A stretch of 64,000 bases of DNA from DASVVT01 sp036386415 (GCA_036386415.1 DASVVT010000051.1:1-64000); one strand, 5' to 3'; positions 1 through 9,654 are shown, counted from the stretch's first letter. The notes: a model not told the origin generated them from the sequence alone. Numbers and translations: made by a program.

Positions 1-59
1 AGTTTCGAGTTAGATCACCTGTCTTGAGCTCGAAACTCGAAACCCGAAACTCGAAACCT
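1..59. repeat. Partial word-hairpin element (CGAAACTCGAAAC type)
   Basis: The right arm repeats the word CGAAACTCGAAAC just before the first gene. The window begins inside the left arm (AGTTTCGAGT). It is one of the simple-word hairpins found throughout the window and ends directly at the start codon of the next gene. Confidence 0.6.
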
Positions 60-61
60 GA

Positions 62-850
62 ATGCTCATCACTCTCCTGACAGATTTCGGAACCGCAGAT
101 TATTTCGTCGGCGCGATGAAAGGTGTCATCCTTTCCACGAACCCGTCTGCGCGCCTCATAGACATCACGCACGACATTGCGCCGCACGACATACAGGCGG
201 GCGCTTTCACGCTGCTCGCTGTTTATAGAACTTTTCCGCCACGGACGATCCATGTGGCGGTGGTTGATCCGGGTGTCGGCTCTGCGCGTCGTCCAATCTT
301 GATTGTTGCCGGTGAACAGTGTTTCGTGGGACCGGACAACGGGATATTCAGCTACATCATGGAGCGCGAGAAAGGCTGCCGCGTCTTTCATCTCACGCGC
401 GACAGATATTTTCGACAGCCCTTGAGCGCCACCTTTCACGGGCGCGACGTATTCGCCCCCGTCGCCGGAGCGCTTTCAAATGGGGTCGAACCCGCCGAGC
501 TAGGAGACGAGATAGAGGATTACGTGCGCCTTGCCCCTCTACGCTCAGGAGATGAAAACCTCCCGGCCAGGATCATCCACATAGATCGCTTCGGCAACTG
601 CGTCACCAACATCACCCGGCAGGATTTAACGGAAGAGATGATCGAGCGCGGCGCGCGCCTCTTTGTTCAGGGAAGGGAGATTGCGTCCTTTCGACGTTTT
701 TTCGCCGAAGAGGCAGGCTCGGAGAATGAGCTATTTGCCGTCTGGGGCAGCGCAGGCTTCCTTGAGATCGTCGCCTTCCGAGCCTCCGCCTCAAGCCTGC
801 TGGGCGCACAGGTGGGCGAGCCTGTGGAAGTAAAAGAGGAAAGAGGGTGA
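62..850 (+). CDS. SAM hydroxide adenosyltransferase / SAM hydrolase (DUF62 family)
   Basis: A 262-residue protein of the S-adenosyl-L-methionine hydrolase (adenosine-forming) family, which splits SAM into adenosine and methionine; fluorinase and chlorinase are relatives. Visible family marks are the N-terminal LLTDFGTADYFVGAMKG, the central VVDPGVGS, the VGPDNGIFS block and C-terminal IDRFGNCVTNI. Length matches the family (about 250-280). It lacks a signal peptide, so is cytoplasmic. The chosen ATG is the first codon after the upstream repeat. The physiological role of bacterial members is unsettled. The family call is strong; the exact reaction is taken from the family. Confidence 0.9.
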   Translation: MLITLLTDFGTADYFVGAMKGVILSTNPSARLIDITHDIAPHDIQAGAFTLLAVYRTFPPRTIHVAVVDPGVGSARRPILIVAGEQCFVGPDNGIFSYIMEREKGCRVFHLTRDRYFRQPLSATFHGRDVFAPVAGALSNGVEPAELGDEIEDYVRLAPLRSGDENLPARIIHIDRFGNCVTNITRQDLTEEMIERGARLFVQGREIASFRRFFAEEAGSENELFAVWGSAGFLEIVAFRASASSLLGAQVGEPVEVKEERG

Positions 851-1000
851 AAGACCCTGACGTGGAGCGTTGTCGTTTCGTCTCTTGAAACTGGATAGAG
901 CATAGCTTCTTCATCGCTTATGTGCCTGCCACCTGTCACTTGTCACTTGTCACAGTCTTTTGCTATCTTCGATTCATCCAAAAATCAAAGGAAGCTAAAC

Positions 1001-2152
1001 ATGGATAAAGCGAAGGACGCTGCTGCCGCAGCTAGCGCGAGTTCTGCCGGACTACGCGGAGTTGTCGCCGCCAGCACCGCTATCGGGGATGTCAACGGCG
1101 AGCAGGGCATACTCATCTACGAAGGTCTCAACATACACGATCTCGCCCGGCACTCGACGTTTGAAGAGGTCATCTACCTGCTCTGGCACGGGCGTTTGCC
1201 GAAGCGCGCGGAGCTGGATGAGTTCCGTAATTCGATCACCTGCTGCATGGACTTGCCGCCCGAGCTGATCCAGTTGATGCGTGGCTTCCCGCGCAACGCC
1301 GAGCCGATGGATGTGTTGCGGACAGCCGTCTCCGCTCTCGATTTTTTCGATAGATCGGCGCACGATACCTCGCGCGAAGCGAGCATCAGAACGGCGACAC
1401 GTATGACCGCGCAAATGCCGACCATCGTCGCGGCAGCCGAGCGCCTGCGCCAGGGTCTTGAGCCGCTTCGCCCCAACCCCGAATTGAACGTCGCCACCAA
1501 CTTTCTCTACATGCTCAAAGGCGAGATGCCCAAGGCAGAGGATGCGCGCATCTTCGACGTCTGCCTGATCCTTCATGCGGATCATGAATTAAATGCCTCG
1601 ACCTTCACGGCACGCGTCGTCGCCGCCACCCTGGCAGATATCTACGGCGCGGTCACGGCAGCCATCGCCGCGCTCTCAGGCCCGCTCCACGGCGGCGCGA
1701 ATACCAACGTCATGAAGATGCTCCTGGAGATCAATGATCTGGAGAACGCGGAGGATTACATCAAGAAGGCGCTCAACGAGAAGAAGAAGATCATGGGCTT
1801 CGGCCATGCCGTCTATCGTACGGAAGACCCGCGCGCCACACACCTGCGCCGCTTCTCAAAAGAGCTGGGAGAGCGCATGGGGGATACGAAGTGGTACGAA
1901 ATGTCGCGCAAGGTCGAAGAGGTCGTGATGCGCGAGAAAGGACTCTATCCGAACGTCGATTTTTATTCCGCTTCGACCTACTACATGATGGGCATCCCGC
2001 TCGATCTCTACACGCCCATCTTCGCCATCAGCCGGATCAGCGGCTGGACAGGCCACATCCTCGAACAGTACGCCAACAACAAGATCATACGCCCGCGCGC
2101 CGAATACGTCGGGCCGCGAGACGTGCCTTATGTCCCGATTGACGAAAGATAG
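1001..2152 (+). CDS. gltA: Citrate synthase
   Basis: A 383-residue citrate synthase, condensing oxaloacetate and acetyl-CoA at entry to the TCA cycle. Catalytic landmarks are the GPLHGGAN block (His near residue 229), GFGHAVY (His near 268) and DFYSAS (Asp near 319), with the terminal substrate-binding region around RISGWTGHILEQY and RPRAEYVGP. Size fits the short bacterial type shared by citrate and 2-methylcitrate synthases, and the two cannot be separated by eye. I use the ATG at 1001, preceded by AAAGGAAG at good spacing, rather than an in-frame upstream ATG at 920 that would add 27 low-complexity residues. It stands alone, with the next gene convergent. Confidence 0.93.
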   Translation: MDKAKDAAAAASASSAGLRGVVAASTAIGDVNGEQGILIYEGLNIHDLARHSTFEEVIYLLWHGRLPKRAELDEFRNSITCCMDLPPELIQLMRGFPRNAEPMDVLRTAVSALDFFDRSAHDTSREASIRTATRMTAQMPTIVAAAERLRQGLEPLRPNPELNVATNFLYMLKGEMPKAEDARIFDVCLILHADHELNASTFTARVVAATLADIYGAVTAAIAALSGPLHGGANTNVMKMLLEINDLENAEDYIKKALNEKKKIMGFGHAVYRTEDPRATHLRRFSKELGERMGDTKWYEMSRKVEEVVMREKGLYPNVDFYSASTYYMMGIPLDLYTPIFAISRISGWTGHILEQYANNKIIRPRAEYVGPRDVPYVPIDER

Positions 2153-2181
2153 ATAAGCGATGAGCGTCAGGGCGTTGACCG

Positions 2182-3165
2182 TCAGCTTTGATCTGAAGCT
2201 GGCGGCTGATTGTTGATGGCGGGCGCGTCGTAAATTTTAAGCGCTGGTTCGACAGGGTTCTCCGCGTCCGTTAATTCCAGCATCTCCGGTCTTGCCTTGA
2301 GGAGGCGCGTGCGCCAGATGAAGAGGGTCGAGAGCAGGAGCGCGATGGTGCAGGCCGCGCCGCCCTCAATCCCGTACGCGCCGCCCGTGAGCCAGGCCGG
2401 GCCGGCATCCGTGGCGCGCATGACGGGCTCAGGCGTTAACCTGTCTATGCCGCTCACGGGCAGGCCGAGCACCGCGCCCATCATCCAGTTCCAAGACCAG
2501 TGTACGCCGAGCGGAAACCACATGCTTCGCGTGCGCAGGTAAGCGACGCCGAGCCAGATGCCGGCGAGCGTGGTGTTGAGCAGCGTGAAACCCGGCACGA
2601 CGTTCGGATTATCCAGATGCACCCATGCGAACAGGACAGAGGTCAGCGCAAGGCCAAGCCAGGCCAGGCGTGCGCGCGTCATGGTCTGAAGAGGGTAGCC
2701 GCGAAAAACCATCTCTTCGGCGGCAGCAGCGGGAATAAAGACTAGACAGGAGACCAGAAGTGTCTTGGCGACAGCAGACGAGATGCCCGCCGGATTGAAC
2801 GCGAAATGAAAACCGCCGGTCAGGGTCGCCAGCGCCGTGGCGACCAACAGTGAAGCGATGCCGATCAGCGACCCCATCAGCAAATCGCGCAGCCATCCTT
2901 GATGAGTAACCCAGCCGAGCGCGCGTAGCGGCAAGCCTTCAAGCCACGATGTGCATATCCAACCGGCCAACAGCGCCGCCGCAAAGAGCAGCAGCGCCTG
3001 AGCGATGAATCCCCAGTTGCTTTCCAGAAACCCTGAGGGAGCGAGAAAACGGATTCCGACCGCCAGCAGCGATTCGAGCACGGCGAACAAGGCGATGTAG
3101 ATACTGAACCGCCAGCCGCTACGCAGGCGTCCCACATCGTTGAAAAAAATGTCTGAAGGTTTCAT
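2182..3165 (-). CDS. CPBP family intramembrane glutamic endopeptidase
   Basis: A 327-residue polytopic membrane protein with about eight hydrophobic segments. The CPBP (CAAX protease and bacteriocin-processing, Abi) signature EEMVFRG carries the paired glutamates at 150-151 and Arg at 155; the later conserved His sites lie in WVHLDNP and LGVHWSWNW. Family members are Rce1-like proteases with varied or unknown substrates. The ATG at 3165 is preferred over a TTG one codon earlier. It converges on the citrate synthase gene with 30 bases between stops. The substrate cannot be inferred. Confidence 0.85.
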   Translation of the reverse strand: MKPSDIFFNDVGRLRSGWRFSIYIALFAVLESLLAVGIRFLAPSGFLESNWGFIAQALLLFAAALLAGWICTSWLEGLPLRALGWVTHQGWLRDLLMGSLIGIASLLVATALATLTGGFHFAFNPAGISSAVAKTLLVSCLVFIPAAAAEEMVFRGYPLQTMTRARLAWLGLALTSVLFAWVHLDNPNVVPGFTLLNTTLAGIWLGVAYLRTRSMWFPLGVHWSWNWMMGAVLGLPVSGIDRLTPEPVMRATDAGPAWLTGGAYGIEGGAACTIALLLSTLFIWRTRLLKARPEMLELTDAENPVEPALKIYDAPAINNQPPASDQS

Positions 3166-3307
3166 CAACGGGTAATACGAATGTAGACAATCAAGGCTTC
3201 AGTCGAATAGTCGCACCGATTTAGCTTGTCACAGAAATGCATTTTAATCGAAATCGCCGGAGATTAACATTCAGGTCAATTCATTCGCCGAAGATGGTGC
3301 GACAACC

Positions 3308-3350
3308 AGCCCCGGCAGGGGCTACTGAACTGCTCGCCCCTGCCGGGGCT
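3308..3350. repeat. 15-bp perfect hairpin upstream of ntrY
   Basis: Perfect inverted repeat: AGCCCCGGCAGGGGC pairs with GCCCCTGCCGGGGCT across a 13-base loop. It lies in the roughly 220-base divergent gap between the CPBP gene and ntrY, 39 bases before the ntrY start. No T-tract follows, so it is a REP-like hairpin or leader structure rather than a classical terminator. Confidence 0.7.
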
Positions 3351-3389
3351 GAAATGAATATGTCATGGTAAACTCTCTCAAAGCAGCGT

Positions 3390-5675
3390 ATGAACGATCA
3401 ACCGCGAAGATATGAGACTGAACAGGAGGGTGCAGGCGCACAGCGCAGGCGCACCGCGCCGTGGCTGCTGGGCGGGCTCGTGCTGTTCCTGCTCGCCATG
3501 CTGGCCGCGCTCCAGGTCTTCGGGCTATGGGCGGTCTTTCCGCCGGATACGGCCTCCGATACGCTGTTGCTCTACGCGCTCTCGTCGCTCAATTTCGTCG
3601 CCTTCATCGTCTTCACCTTCATTCTCGTACGCAACCTGCTGAAGCTGCGTCGCGAGCGCCGCTCGCGCATGCTGGGCTCGAAGATCAAGACGCGCCTCGT
3701 CGTCTATTTCATCGCGCTCAGCCTGCTGCCGATCACGGCGATGGCGGTCTTCTCTTATCTCTTCCACAATCGCTCGCTCGAAAAATGGTTCCATCGTCTG
3801 CCGGAAGATGTGGTCAACGAGGCGCGCAACGTGCAGCGCGAGGACATCGCCAACCAGGCGCGCAGCCTGAACGAGACGGCAGCGATGCTCGCCCTGCTCT
3901 TTGACGAACAGCCCTCCCTCGCCAGCTCGCAGAACCTCGCCGCCCTCGTCGAGAAGGGGAAGCTGGCAGCCATCCTGATCGTCTCGGAGCGCGGCGAGGC
4001 GCTGGTGCGAAGCGATGCCGCTGTGCCCGTTAATGAGAAGGCGGAGCTTGATGAAGTGCTGCGTGCGACGCGCGAGACAGGCGACAGCGAAAGGCATCTG
4101 GAAGACGGTAAAGGATACCACGCTGCGTCTGCTCCTTTGAGCGGTGATCGAAGGTTGATCGTCGCGCGTGCGCGTCGCACCGACTCGAACCTGAGCGAGA
4201 TCATCAAGGTTTCGGAGAGCGAGTACAGCAAGCTCGTACAGAAGCAGCGCAAGGTGCGCCTGCTCGGTCTGTCAACGCTCGGCCTCTTCACCCTGCTCCA
4301 ACTTTTCGCTGTCACCTGGATCGCCATACACCTGGCGCGCGGAATCGCGACACCGATTCAGGCGCTCGCAGAAGCTTCCAATGAGGTGGCGCGCGGCAAT
4401 CTGGCGCATCGTGTGGCGACCGTGGCCGACGACGAGCTGGCGCTGCTGGCCGAATCCTTCAACCAGATGACGGCGCAGTTGGCCGAGAACCGCCGAAGCA
4501 TAGAGGCGGGCGCAGCCGCGCTGCGCGAAAAGAATCTGGCGCTCGAAGAGCGGCGCAACTATATCGAGACCGTGCTCGAATCCCTCTCCACAGGCGTCAT
4601 CTCCCTTGATGAAAATGACCGCGTGACGACGATCAATGCCGCCGCTGCCGCCATCCTGCGATTATCTGACAGGCCGCATATCGATTACACCCTGGCCGAA
4701 ATCATCAGCGTCGAAGACCGCGCGGTGCTCGAACGTCTCTTGCGTCGCGCGCGTCGGACGGGGCGTGCGACGGAGCAGACAGAGCTTGCCTGTGGCTTCA
4801 GCGCGCCCCAAGACGACACGACCATTCCGGTCGCGCTGACTGCAACGGCTCTGAAAGGCATGCCCGGCGGCCAGGGGCGCGGCGTCGTGCTTGTCATAGA
4901 GGACTTGTCGGAGCTTCTCTCGGCGCAGAGAGCCGCCGCCTGGAGCGAGGTCGCGCGTCGCATGGCACACGAGATCAAGAATCCACTGACGCCGATTCAA
5001 CTCTCTGCCGAGCGCATCGCCAAGAATTTCCATCGCGGAGCAAACGGCGACCAGAGCAGAGGGGACAACGGGCAGAATGGCGGCGCGACCGTTGATGATC
5101 GAGAGCGCGTCGCGCGCATCGTCGATGAGTGCACGGCGACCATCACGCGCGAGGTCGCAGGGCTCAAAGCGATGGTCGATGAGTTCTCACGCTTTGCGCG
5201 CCTGCCGCATGCGCGCCTGGAGGTCGCGGACTTGAACGAAGTGGTGCGCCAGTCTGTCTCTCTCTATGAAGATCGCCTCGAGGGGACGCGGATGGATGTG
5301 CATCTGGCGCAACGTCTGCCGCCCGCGATGCTCGACGCTGAACAGCTTCGCCGCGTCTTCGTCAACCTGATCGACAATGCGCTCGAAGCCATGACAGGCG
5401 TCGAAGGAGAGCGCCGCATCACTGTCGCCACATTACACGATCCGAGGCGCGCTCTACTTCTCGCCGAAGTCACGGATACAGGGCACGGCATCCCGCGCGC
5501 CGATTTCGCGCGCCTCTTTCAACCCTATTTTTCGACGCGCAGTCGCGGCACAGGTCTCGGCCTCGCCATCGTCCAGCGTATTATCACAGAGCACGGTGGT
5601 CGCATCCGCGCCGAAGCCAATCGCCCGCGCGGAGCGAAGTTTATTATCGAATTGCCGGTAGTCAGTAGCCAGTAG
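3390..5675 (+). CDS. ntrY: Sensor histidine kinase NtrY-like
   Basis: A 761-residue membrane sensor kinase. Predicted order: transmembrane helices near 23-45, 60-85 and 100-125, an extracytoplasmic stretch, a further helix near 290-315, HAMP (about 315-370), PAS (about 395-510), dimerisation domain with phospho-accepting His in ARRMAHEIKNPLTP (near residue 527), and an ATPase domain with NLIDNALEAM, DTGHGI and GTGLGL. This architecture and the adjacent NtrX-type regulator identify NtrY, linked in other bacteria to nitrogen or redox sensing. The last residues VVSSQ and the TAG stop are encoded by the left arm of a repeat element. Confidence 0.92.
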   Translation: MNDQPRRYETEQEGAGAQRRRTAPWLLGGLVLFLLAMLAALQVFGLWAVFPPDTASDTLLLYALSSLNFVAFIVFTFILVRNLLKLRRERRSRMLGSKIKTRLVVYFIALSLLPITAMAVFSYLFHNRSLEKWFHRLPEDVVNEARNVQREDIANQARSLNETAAMLALLFDEQPSLASSQNLAALVEKGKLAAILIVSERGEALVRSDAAVPVNEKAELDEVLRATRETGDSERHLEDGKGYHAASAPLSGDRRLIVARARRTDSNLSEIIKVSESEYSKLVQKQRKVRLLGLSTLGLFTLLQLFAVTWIAIHLARGIATPIQALAEASNEVARGNLAHRVATVADDELALLAESFNQMTAQLAENRRSIEAGAAALREKNLALEERRNYIETVLESLSTGVISLDENDRVTTINAAAAAILRLSDRPHIDYTLAEIISVEDRAVLERLLRRARRTGRATEQTELACGFSAPQDDTTIPVALTATALKGMPGGQGRGVVLVIEDLSELLSAQRAAAWSEVARRMAHEIKNPLTPIQLSAERIAKNFHRGANGDQSRGDNGQNGGATVDDRERVARIVDECTATITREVAGLKAMVDEFSRFARLPHARLEVADLNEVVRQSVSLYEDRLEGTRMDVHLAQRLPPAMLDAEQLRRVFVNLIDNALEAMTGVEGERRITVATLHDPRRALLLAEVTDTGHGIPRADFARLFQPYFSTRSRGTGLGLAIVQRIITEHGGRIRAEANRPRGAKFIIELPVVSSQ

Positions 5676-5807
5676 ACAGTAGTCAGTAGGAAATAAGAAC
5701 CACAGCGCCACGCTTTGCTGTCTACCATAATTTATGATGAGCGGTATCAAACACAACAACCTGCTTTCTTTTCTACTGACTACTGACTACTGACTACTGT
5801 CTACTGT
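5658..5807. repeat. TAGACAGTAGTCAG hairpin element, long form, between ntrY and ntrX
   Basis: The left arm (5658-5689) and right arm (about 5772-5807) are imperfect inverted repeats of the word TAGACAGTAGTCAG. The 80-base loop contains TTTGCTGTCTACC followed by a TATCAAA block also seen in the copies at 34141 and 48317. The left arm encodes the end of NtrY; the right arm ends five bases before the ntrX ATG. Confidence 0.85.
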
Positions 5808-5812
5808 TTCTC

Positions 5813-7180
5813 ATGCCTGACTCCATTCTCATAGTCGATGACGAGCGCGGTATTCGCGAGACGCTGCGCGCCGTGCTGGAGGACGAGGGTTTTCTGGCAG
5901 ACGTGGCCGCGACGGGCGAAGAGTGTTTGAAATCGGTCGAACGCCGCGCTTACGGGTGCGTGCTGCTGGACGTGTGGCTGCCCGGCATGGATGGCCTTGA
6001 GACTTTGAAGCAGTTGCGCGCGATGGGGACGGAGGCCGCCGTGGTCATGATCTCAGGGCACGGCAACATCGAGACGGCTGTGCGTGCGACCAAGCTCGGC
6101 GCGTTCGACTTTATTGAAAAGCCTCTCTCCATCGAAAAGACAATGCTGACGGTGCGCAATGCGCTGCGCCAACGCGAGCTTGAACGTGTCAATGCAGAGC
6201 TTGCGGCGGAGTTGAGCCAGGAGTACGCGATGGTCGGCGAAAGTGTGGCGATGCGCGCATTGCGCAAGCAGATCGCGGTGGTCGCGCCGACAGACGGGCG
6301 CGTCCTCGCCTACGGCGAATCTGGAACGGGAAAGGAGCTGGTGGCGCGCGCCATTCATGCTCAATCAAGGCGCGCGGGTGCGCCGTTCATCGAAGTCAAC
6401 TCGGCAGCGATACCCGAAGAGCTGGTCGAATCGGAGTTGTTCGGACACGTCAAGGGAGCTTTTACGGGAGCGACTGCCGCCAAGAAAGGGAAGTTCGAGC
6501 TGGCCGATGGAGCGACGCTCTTTCTGGATGAAGTCGGCGACATGAGCCCACGCGTGCAGGCGAAAGTGCTGCGCGTGCTTGAGGAACAGCGCTTCGAGGC
6601 GGTCGGCAGCGGAACTAGCGTGCGCGTAGACGTGCGCATCCTTGCCGCGACCAACCAGCGCCTCGATCAGCTTATCGAGCAGGGAAGTTTTCGCTCAGAC
6701 CTCTTCTACCGCTTAAACGTCATTCCATTCGAGATTCCCCCCTTGCGCGAGCGGCTTGAGGATGTGCCCCTGCTCGTGGAGCATTTCAACCAAAAATTCT
6801 CGACCGCGTACGGCAAGCGTCCCAAGCGCTTTGAGGCGGAAGCGATGGACGTGCTTCAGAGCTATTCCTGGCCGGGCAACGTGCGCGAGCTACGCAACAC
6901 CGTCGAGCGCGTCGTGATTATGCAAGCCCGAACGAAGGTGACAGCCAGCGAGCTTCCATCTCTCGGCGGCGAGGAGCCGCCCGCAGCCTCCTTCCGCTTC
7001 CCCTCCTTCAAGGAGGCGACGGACGCCTATCACCGCGAGTTCATCCAGCGAAAACTGGCCGAAGCGGAGGGTAATGTCTCGCGCGCGGCAGAACTGATGG
7101 GCGTTGACCGCAGCCATCTCTACCGCCGCATGCGCACGCTGGGAATCCGTGTGCGGGGCGAGCGCGAAAACGAAAATTAG
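5813..7180 (+). CDS. ntrX: Sigma-54-dependent response regulator NtrX-like
   Basis: A 455-residue response regulator partnering the upstream kinase. A receiver domain (1-120) has acidic pair D9/D10 and phospho-acceptor D53 in LLDVWLPGMD. The central AAA+ domain has GESGTGKE (about 168-175), the sigma-54 contact loop GAFTGA (about 215), DEVGDM, and NVIPFEIPPLRER. A Fis-type helix-turn-helix ends the protein (NVSRAAELMGVDRSHLYRRM). It should activate sigma-54 promoters after phosphorylation. The start ATG follows the repeat arm by a few bases with no obvious ribosome binding site. Confidence 0.93.
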   Translation: MPDSILIVDDERGIRETLRAVLEDEGFLADVAATGEECLKSVERRAYGCVLLDVWLPGMDGLETLKQLRAMGTEAAVVMISGHGNIETAVRATKLGAFDFIEKPLSIEKTMLTVRNALRQRELERVNAELAAELSQEYAMVGESVAMRALRKQIAVVAPTDGRVLAYGESGTGKELVARAIHAQSRRAGAPFIEVNSAAIPEELVESELFGHVKGAFTGATAAKKGKFELADGATLFLDEVGDMSPRVQAKVLRVLEEQRFEAVGSGTSVRVDVRILAATNQRLDQLIEQGSFRSDLFYRLNVIPFEIPPLRERLEDVPLLVEHFNQKFSTAYGKRPKRFEAEAMDVLQSYSWPGNVRELRNTVERVVIMQARTKVTASELPSLGGEEPPAASFRFPSFKEATDAYHREFIQRKLAEAEGNVSRAAELMGVDRSHLYRRMRTLGIRVRGERENEN

Positions 7181-7284
7181 CATCTAAGAACAGTCTGACC
7201 GCATAACTTTTCCCTACTGACATTGACTTTGTTTGGACGAAGACTTATCTGTCAGCTTTTGATAGATTGAGGTGGGAGGTGACT

Positions 7285-7431
7285 ATGCAGAAACGTAATT
7301 GGAATAACTGGTTCAGGAAATTAAAAGCCATGCTCGCGGCAATTGAAACGCTCATTTATCGCGTGGCAAGTCTTCTGTTTCTACTCTTCGCGCTCGCAAA
7401 GCTTGCTAAGACTGAACTTGCGTTATGGTAA
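7285..7431 (+). CDS. Small membrane protein (48 aa), unknown
   Basis: A 48-residue ORF preceded by a strong GGGAGGTG ribosome binding site. The N-terminal half is basic and aromatic (MQKRNWNNWFRKLKAML); the rest forms one hydrophobic helix (VASLLFLLFALAKL) with a short Lys-containing tail. It looks like a single-pass small protein, perhaps a regulator or subunit of a membrane complex. I recognise no family. Support is the ribosome site and the amphipathic-then-hydrophobic design; it stands alone between ntrX and a radical SAM gene. Confidence 0.5.
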   Translation: MQKRNWNNWFRKLKAMLAAIETLIYRVASLLFLLFALAKLAKTELALW

Positions 7432-7551
7432 TCTGTTTGAGAGTTGCCTTTTCACTCACAGCCATCTAAACTTAGCGGTCGCTTGAATTTAAGCGATAAA
7501 TGCCGATGCGTGGCGCAAGTGAATCACGCTGAAATTTCATCAAAAGTAATT

Positions 7552-8718
7552 ATGGACTATACCACCAAAGAACTATTGAAACGTTACGCGCGGCTGGCGC
7601 TGGGGCAACCGTTTGCGCCCGTGCTGTTGAACATTCTCGTGACCTCTGTCTGTGATATGCGCTGCACGCACTGCTTCTTCACGGATGAGCTGGATGATCG
7701 CCCGCGCAAGAAATTGCAGATGAAGACCCACGAGATCGAGAAAGTTTCCGAAACGCTGGGCGGGAATCTGGGCGTGCTGATTCTGGCCGGAGGCGAGCCG
7801 TTTACGCGTAAAGACCTGCCGGAGATCGTCCGCGCTTTCTACAAAAATAACCGGCTCGAATCGGTTTACCTGATGTCGAACGGGCAGATACAGAAGCGCA
7901 TCATGCCGGATGTGACGCGCATCCTCGAAGAGTGCCCGAACCTGAACGTGACGGTCGCGCTCGGGATAGACGGCCTCAAAGCGCAGCACGAGAAGATTCG
8001 CCAGAAGCCAGGCTCCTGGGACATCGCCATCGACACGGCGCGCCAGCTTCAGGCGATCAAGAAGGAGTACGGGCGGCTCGATATACAGACCTGCACCTGC
8101 TTCATGCACTCGAATCAGGACACGATCTTCGAGTGGTACGATTTTCTTAAATACGAACTGAAGCCGGATAAGGTCAACTTCAACTACATACGTCCGCCCT
8201 CAGCCGATCCCATCGAGCTGGAGATAGACCACTCTCGTTACGCGCAACTGGCGCACATGATCGACGATGATTCGCGCCACGCCGCGATCAAGAATAATTA
8301 CGGCGGCGATGCAGGGTTCTTCAAGGCCGCGATAGACATCTACATGCACGGTCTCATCAGTAAGACGCAGGAGGAGCAGAAGGCGCAGATGACCTGCTAC
8401 GCCGGAACTGCCGGCGGCGTGATCTACGATGAGGGTACTGTCTCGTCATGCGAGAACCTTGCGCCCGTCGGAAACCTGCGCGACTACGACTGGAACTTTC
8501 AGAAGCTGTGGCTTTCGCCCGCCATGAAGGAGCGGCGACGAAAGGCCGCAGACGGCTGTTTCTGCACGCACGAGTCGAACAGCTACTACCCGAGCCTGCC
8601 TTTCAATCCGAAGCACCTGATTCAGATCAAGCGCCTTGAGCGCGAGATGAAGAAAGCGCGCCGCGAGCATGAAAGCAAGGAGGCGCAGGAGGCGGACGGC
8701 CTGACAGTTAAAGCGTAA
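7552..8718 (+). CDS. Radical SAM protein with SPASM-like C-terminus
   Basis: A 388-residue radical SAM enzyme. The cluster-binding CxxxCxxC is C34, C38 and C41 in TSVCDMRCTHC, followed by the GGEP motif (LAGGEPFTRKDLPEI). The C-terminal region has further cysteines (MTCYAG, SSCENL, CFCTHE) typical of a SPASM or twitch auxiliary cluster domain. The early LLKRYARLALGQPFAPVLLNI segment is common in radical SAM proteins that modify peptides or lipids. I chose the ATG at 7552 because the upstream in-frame extension (from 7444) lacks family-like sequence. There is no precursor peptide gene next to it. Substrate unknown. Confidence 0.82.
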   Translation: MDYTTKELLKRYARLALGQPFAPVLLNILVTSVCDMRCTHCFFTDELDDRPRKKLQMKTHEIEKVSETLGGNLGVLILAGGEPFTRKDLPEIVRAFYKNNRLESVYLMSNGQIQKRIMPDVTRILEECPNLNVTVALGIDGLKAQHEKIRQKPGSWDIAIDTARQLQAIKKEYGRLDIQTCTCFMHSNQDTIFEWYDFLKYELKPDKVNFNYIRPPSADPIELEIDHSRYAQLAHMIDDDSRHAAIKNNYGGDAGFFKAAIDIYMHGLISKTQEEQKAQMTCYAGTAGGVIYDEGTVSSCENLAPVGNLRDYDWNFQKLWLSPAMKERRRKAADGCFCTHESNSYYPSLPFNPKHLIQIKRLEREMKKARREHESKEAQEADGLTVKA

Positions 8719-8769
8719 GCTCGGCGCACGGCCTTGAAAAAGTTTCGCACTTCAGAAGATCACGAGACG

Positions 8770-9654
8770 ATGTTACGAACCAACCTCAGACATCTACTGG
8801 TCAGTTGTGTCTTGACCATCATCTGTGTCGCCGCAGCCTCAGCACAGGGTGTTGTCAACACTCAGAAGCGGGCTGTCATCGGCGAACTGATCGAAGTGAG
8901 CGGGATGCAGAGATCAATCGTCGCAGCCTTCAGGGAATCTGTCACGCGGTATCAACAGAACTGGGCGAGTGCTGTTATCGTAGACTTCAAGGCGAAGGGG
9001 TTGTTCAAGTCGCTAACTCCGCAGGATGCGGCCAGTATGGAGAAGCTGATAAGGGAGCTTGGCGATAACATATTCAATGAAGTCAAGCGGAGAGTGGAGC
9101 TGGAGGTCGCAACGACAGAGAAACTGGTCGCTTTGAGTGAGCAGACCTACGACAAATATTACACCCTAGAGGAGCTCAACGAGTTGGTCGCTTTCTACAA
9201 GACTCCGACGGGCAGAAAGTTCAGCGAGGAGAGTTTAAAGGCTCTGAGGGCGGCCCTGCTCTCACACCAGGAAGCGAAGGGAATTTTCAACGTCTTGCCC
9301 TCTGCTGAAGCGGAGGAAGCTAAAGTTGATCGCCTGCTAGAAGACCTTGAGCATAAACCGCAAGAGCATGCCCAACAGATTGTGGCGGCAGTGAAGCTGC
9401 CACCCCTGGATCATTTCACAGAGGACGAAAGACGAGAGCTGACCGTCTTCTTTCAAACCCCTGTCGGAAAGAAGCTCAACGCCATTGCTTCGAGCTTTAT
9501 GGCTGAAGTTTTAGCAAACAATGTGAAGCTTCTTGGTCCAAGCATAGAAAAGTTGACAGGCGAAATTATCGACGCGCAGATGAAAATATTTCAAGAGCGG
9601 GCATACCAGATCTTGAAAAACTATGACCGGCAGGGTAGAAGAAAACATCCTTAG
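8770..9654 (+). CDS. Exported protein with two DUF2059-like domains
   Basis: A 294-residue secreted protein. The ATG at 8770 gives a clear signal peptide (HLLVSCVLTIICVAAASAQG). Two similar alpha-helical units follow: one holding YYTLEELNELVAFYKTPTGR (about 120-140) and one holding HFTEDERRELTVFFQTPVGK, each matching the DUF2059 pattern of an FYxTPxGxK turn. The family is periplasmic with no known activity. The frame can be opened upstream at TTG 8734, but this places charged residues before the signal sequence. It sits 51 bases after the radical SAM gene and could be co-transcribed with it. Confidence 0.75.
   Translation: MLRTNLRHLLVSCVLTIICVAAASAQGVVNTQKRAVIGELIEVSGMQRSIVAAFRESVTRYQQNWASAVIVDFKAKGLFKSLTPQDAASMEKLIRELGDNIFNEVKRRVELEVATTEKLVALSEQTYDKYYTLEELNELVAFYKTPTGRKFSEESLKALRAALLSHQEAKGIFNVLPSAEAEEAKVDRLLEDLEHKPQEHAQQIVAAVKLPPLDHFTEDERRELTVFFQTPVGKKLNAIASSFMAEVLANNVKLLGPSIEKLTGEIIDAQMKIFQERAYQILKNYDRQGRRKHP

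Noticed and set aside
5658..5807. Tandem word repeats as CRISPR arrays
   Set aside because: Units are 7-14 bases, directly adjacent with no unique spacers, and arranged as inverted arms; no cas genes are present.
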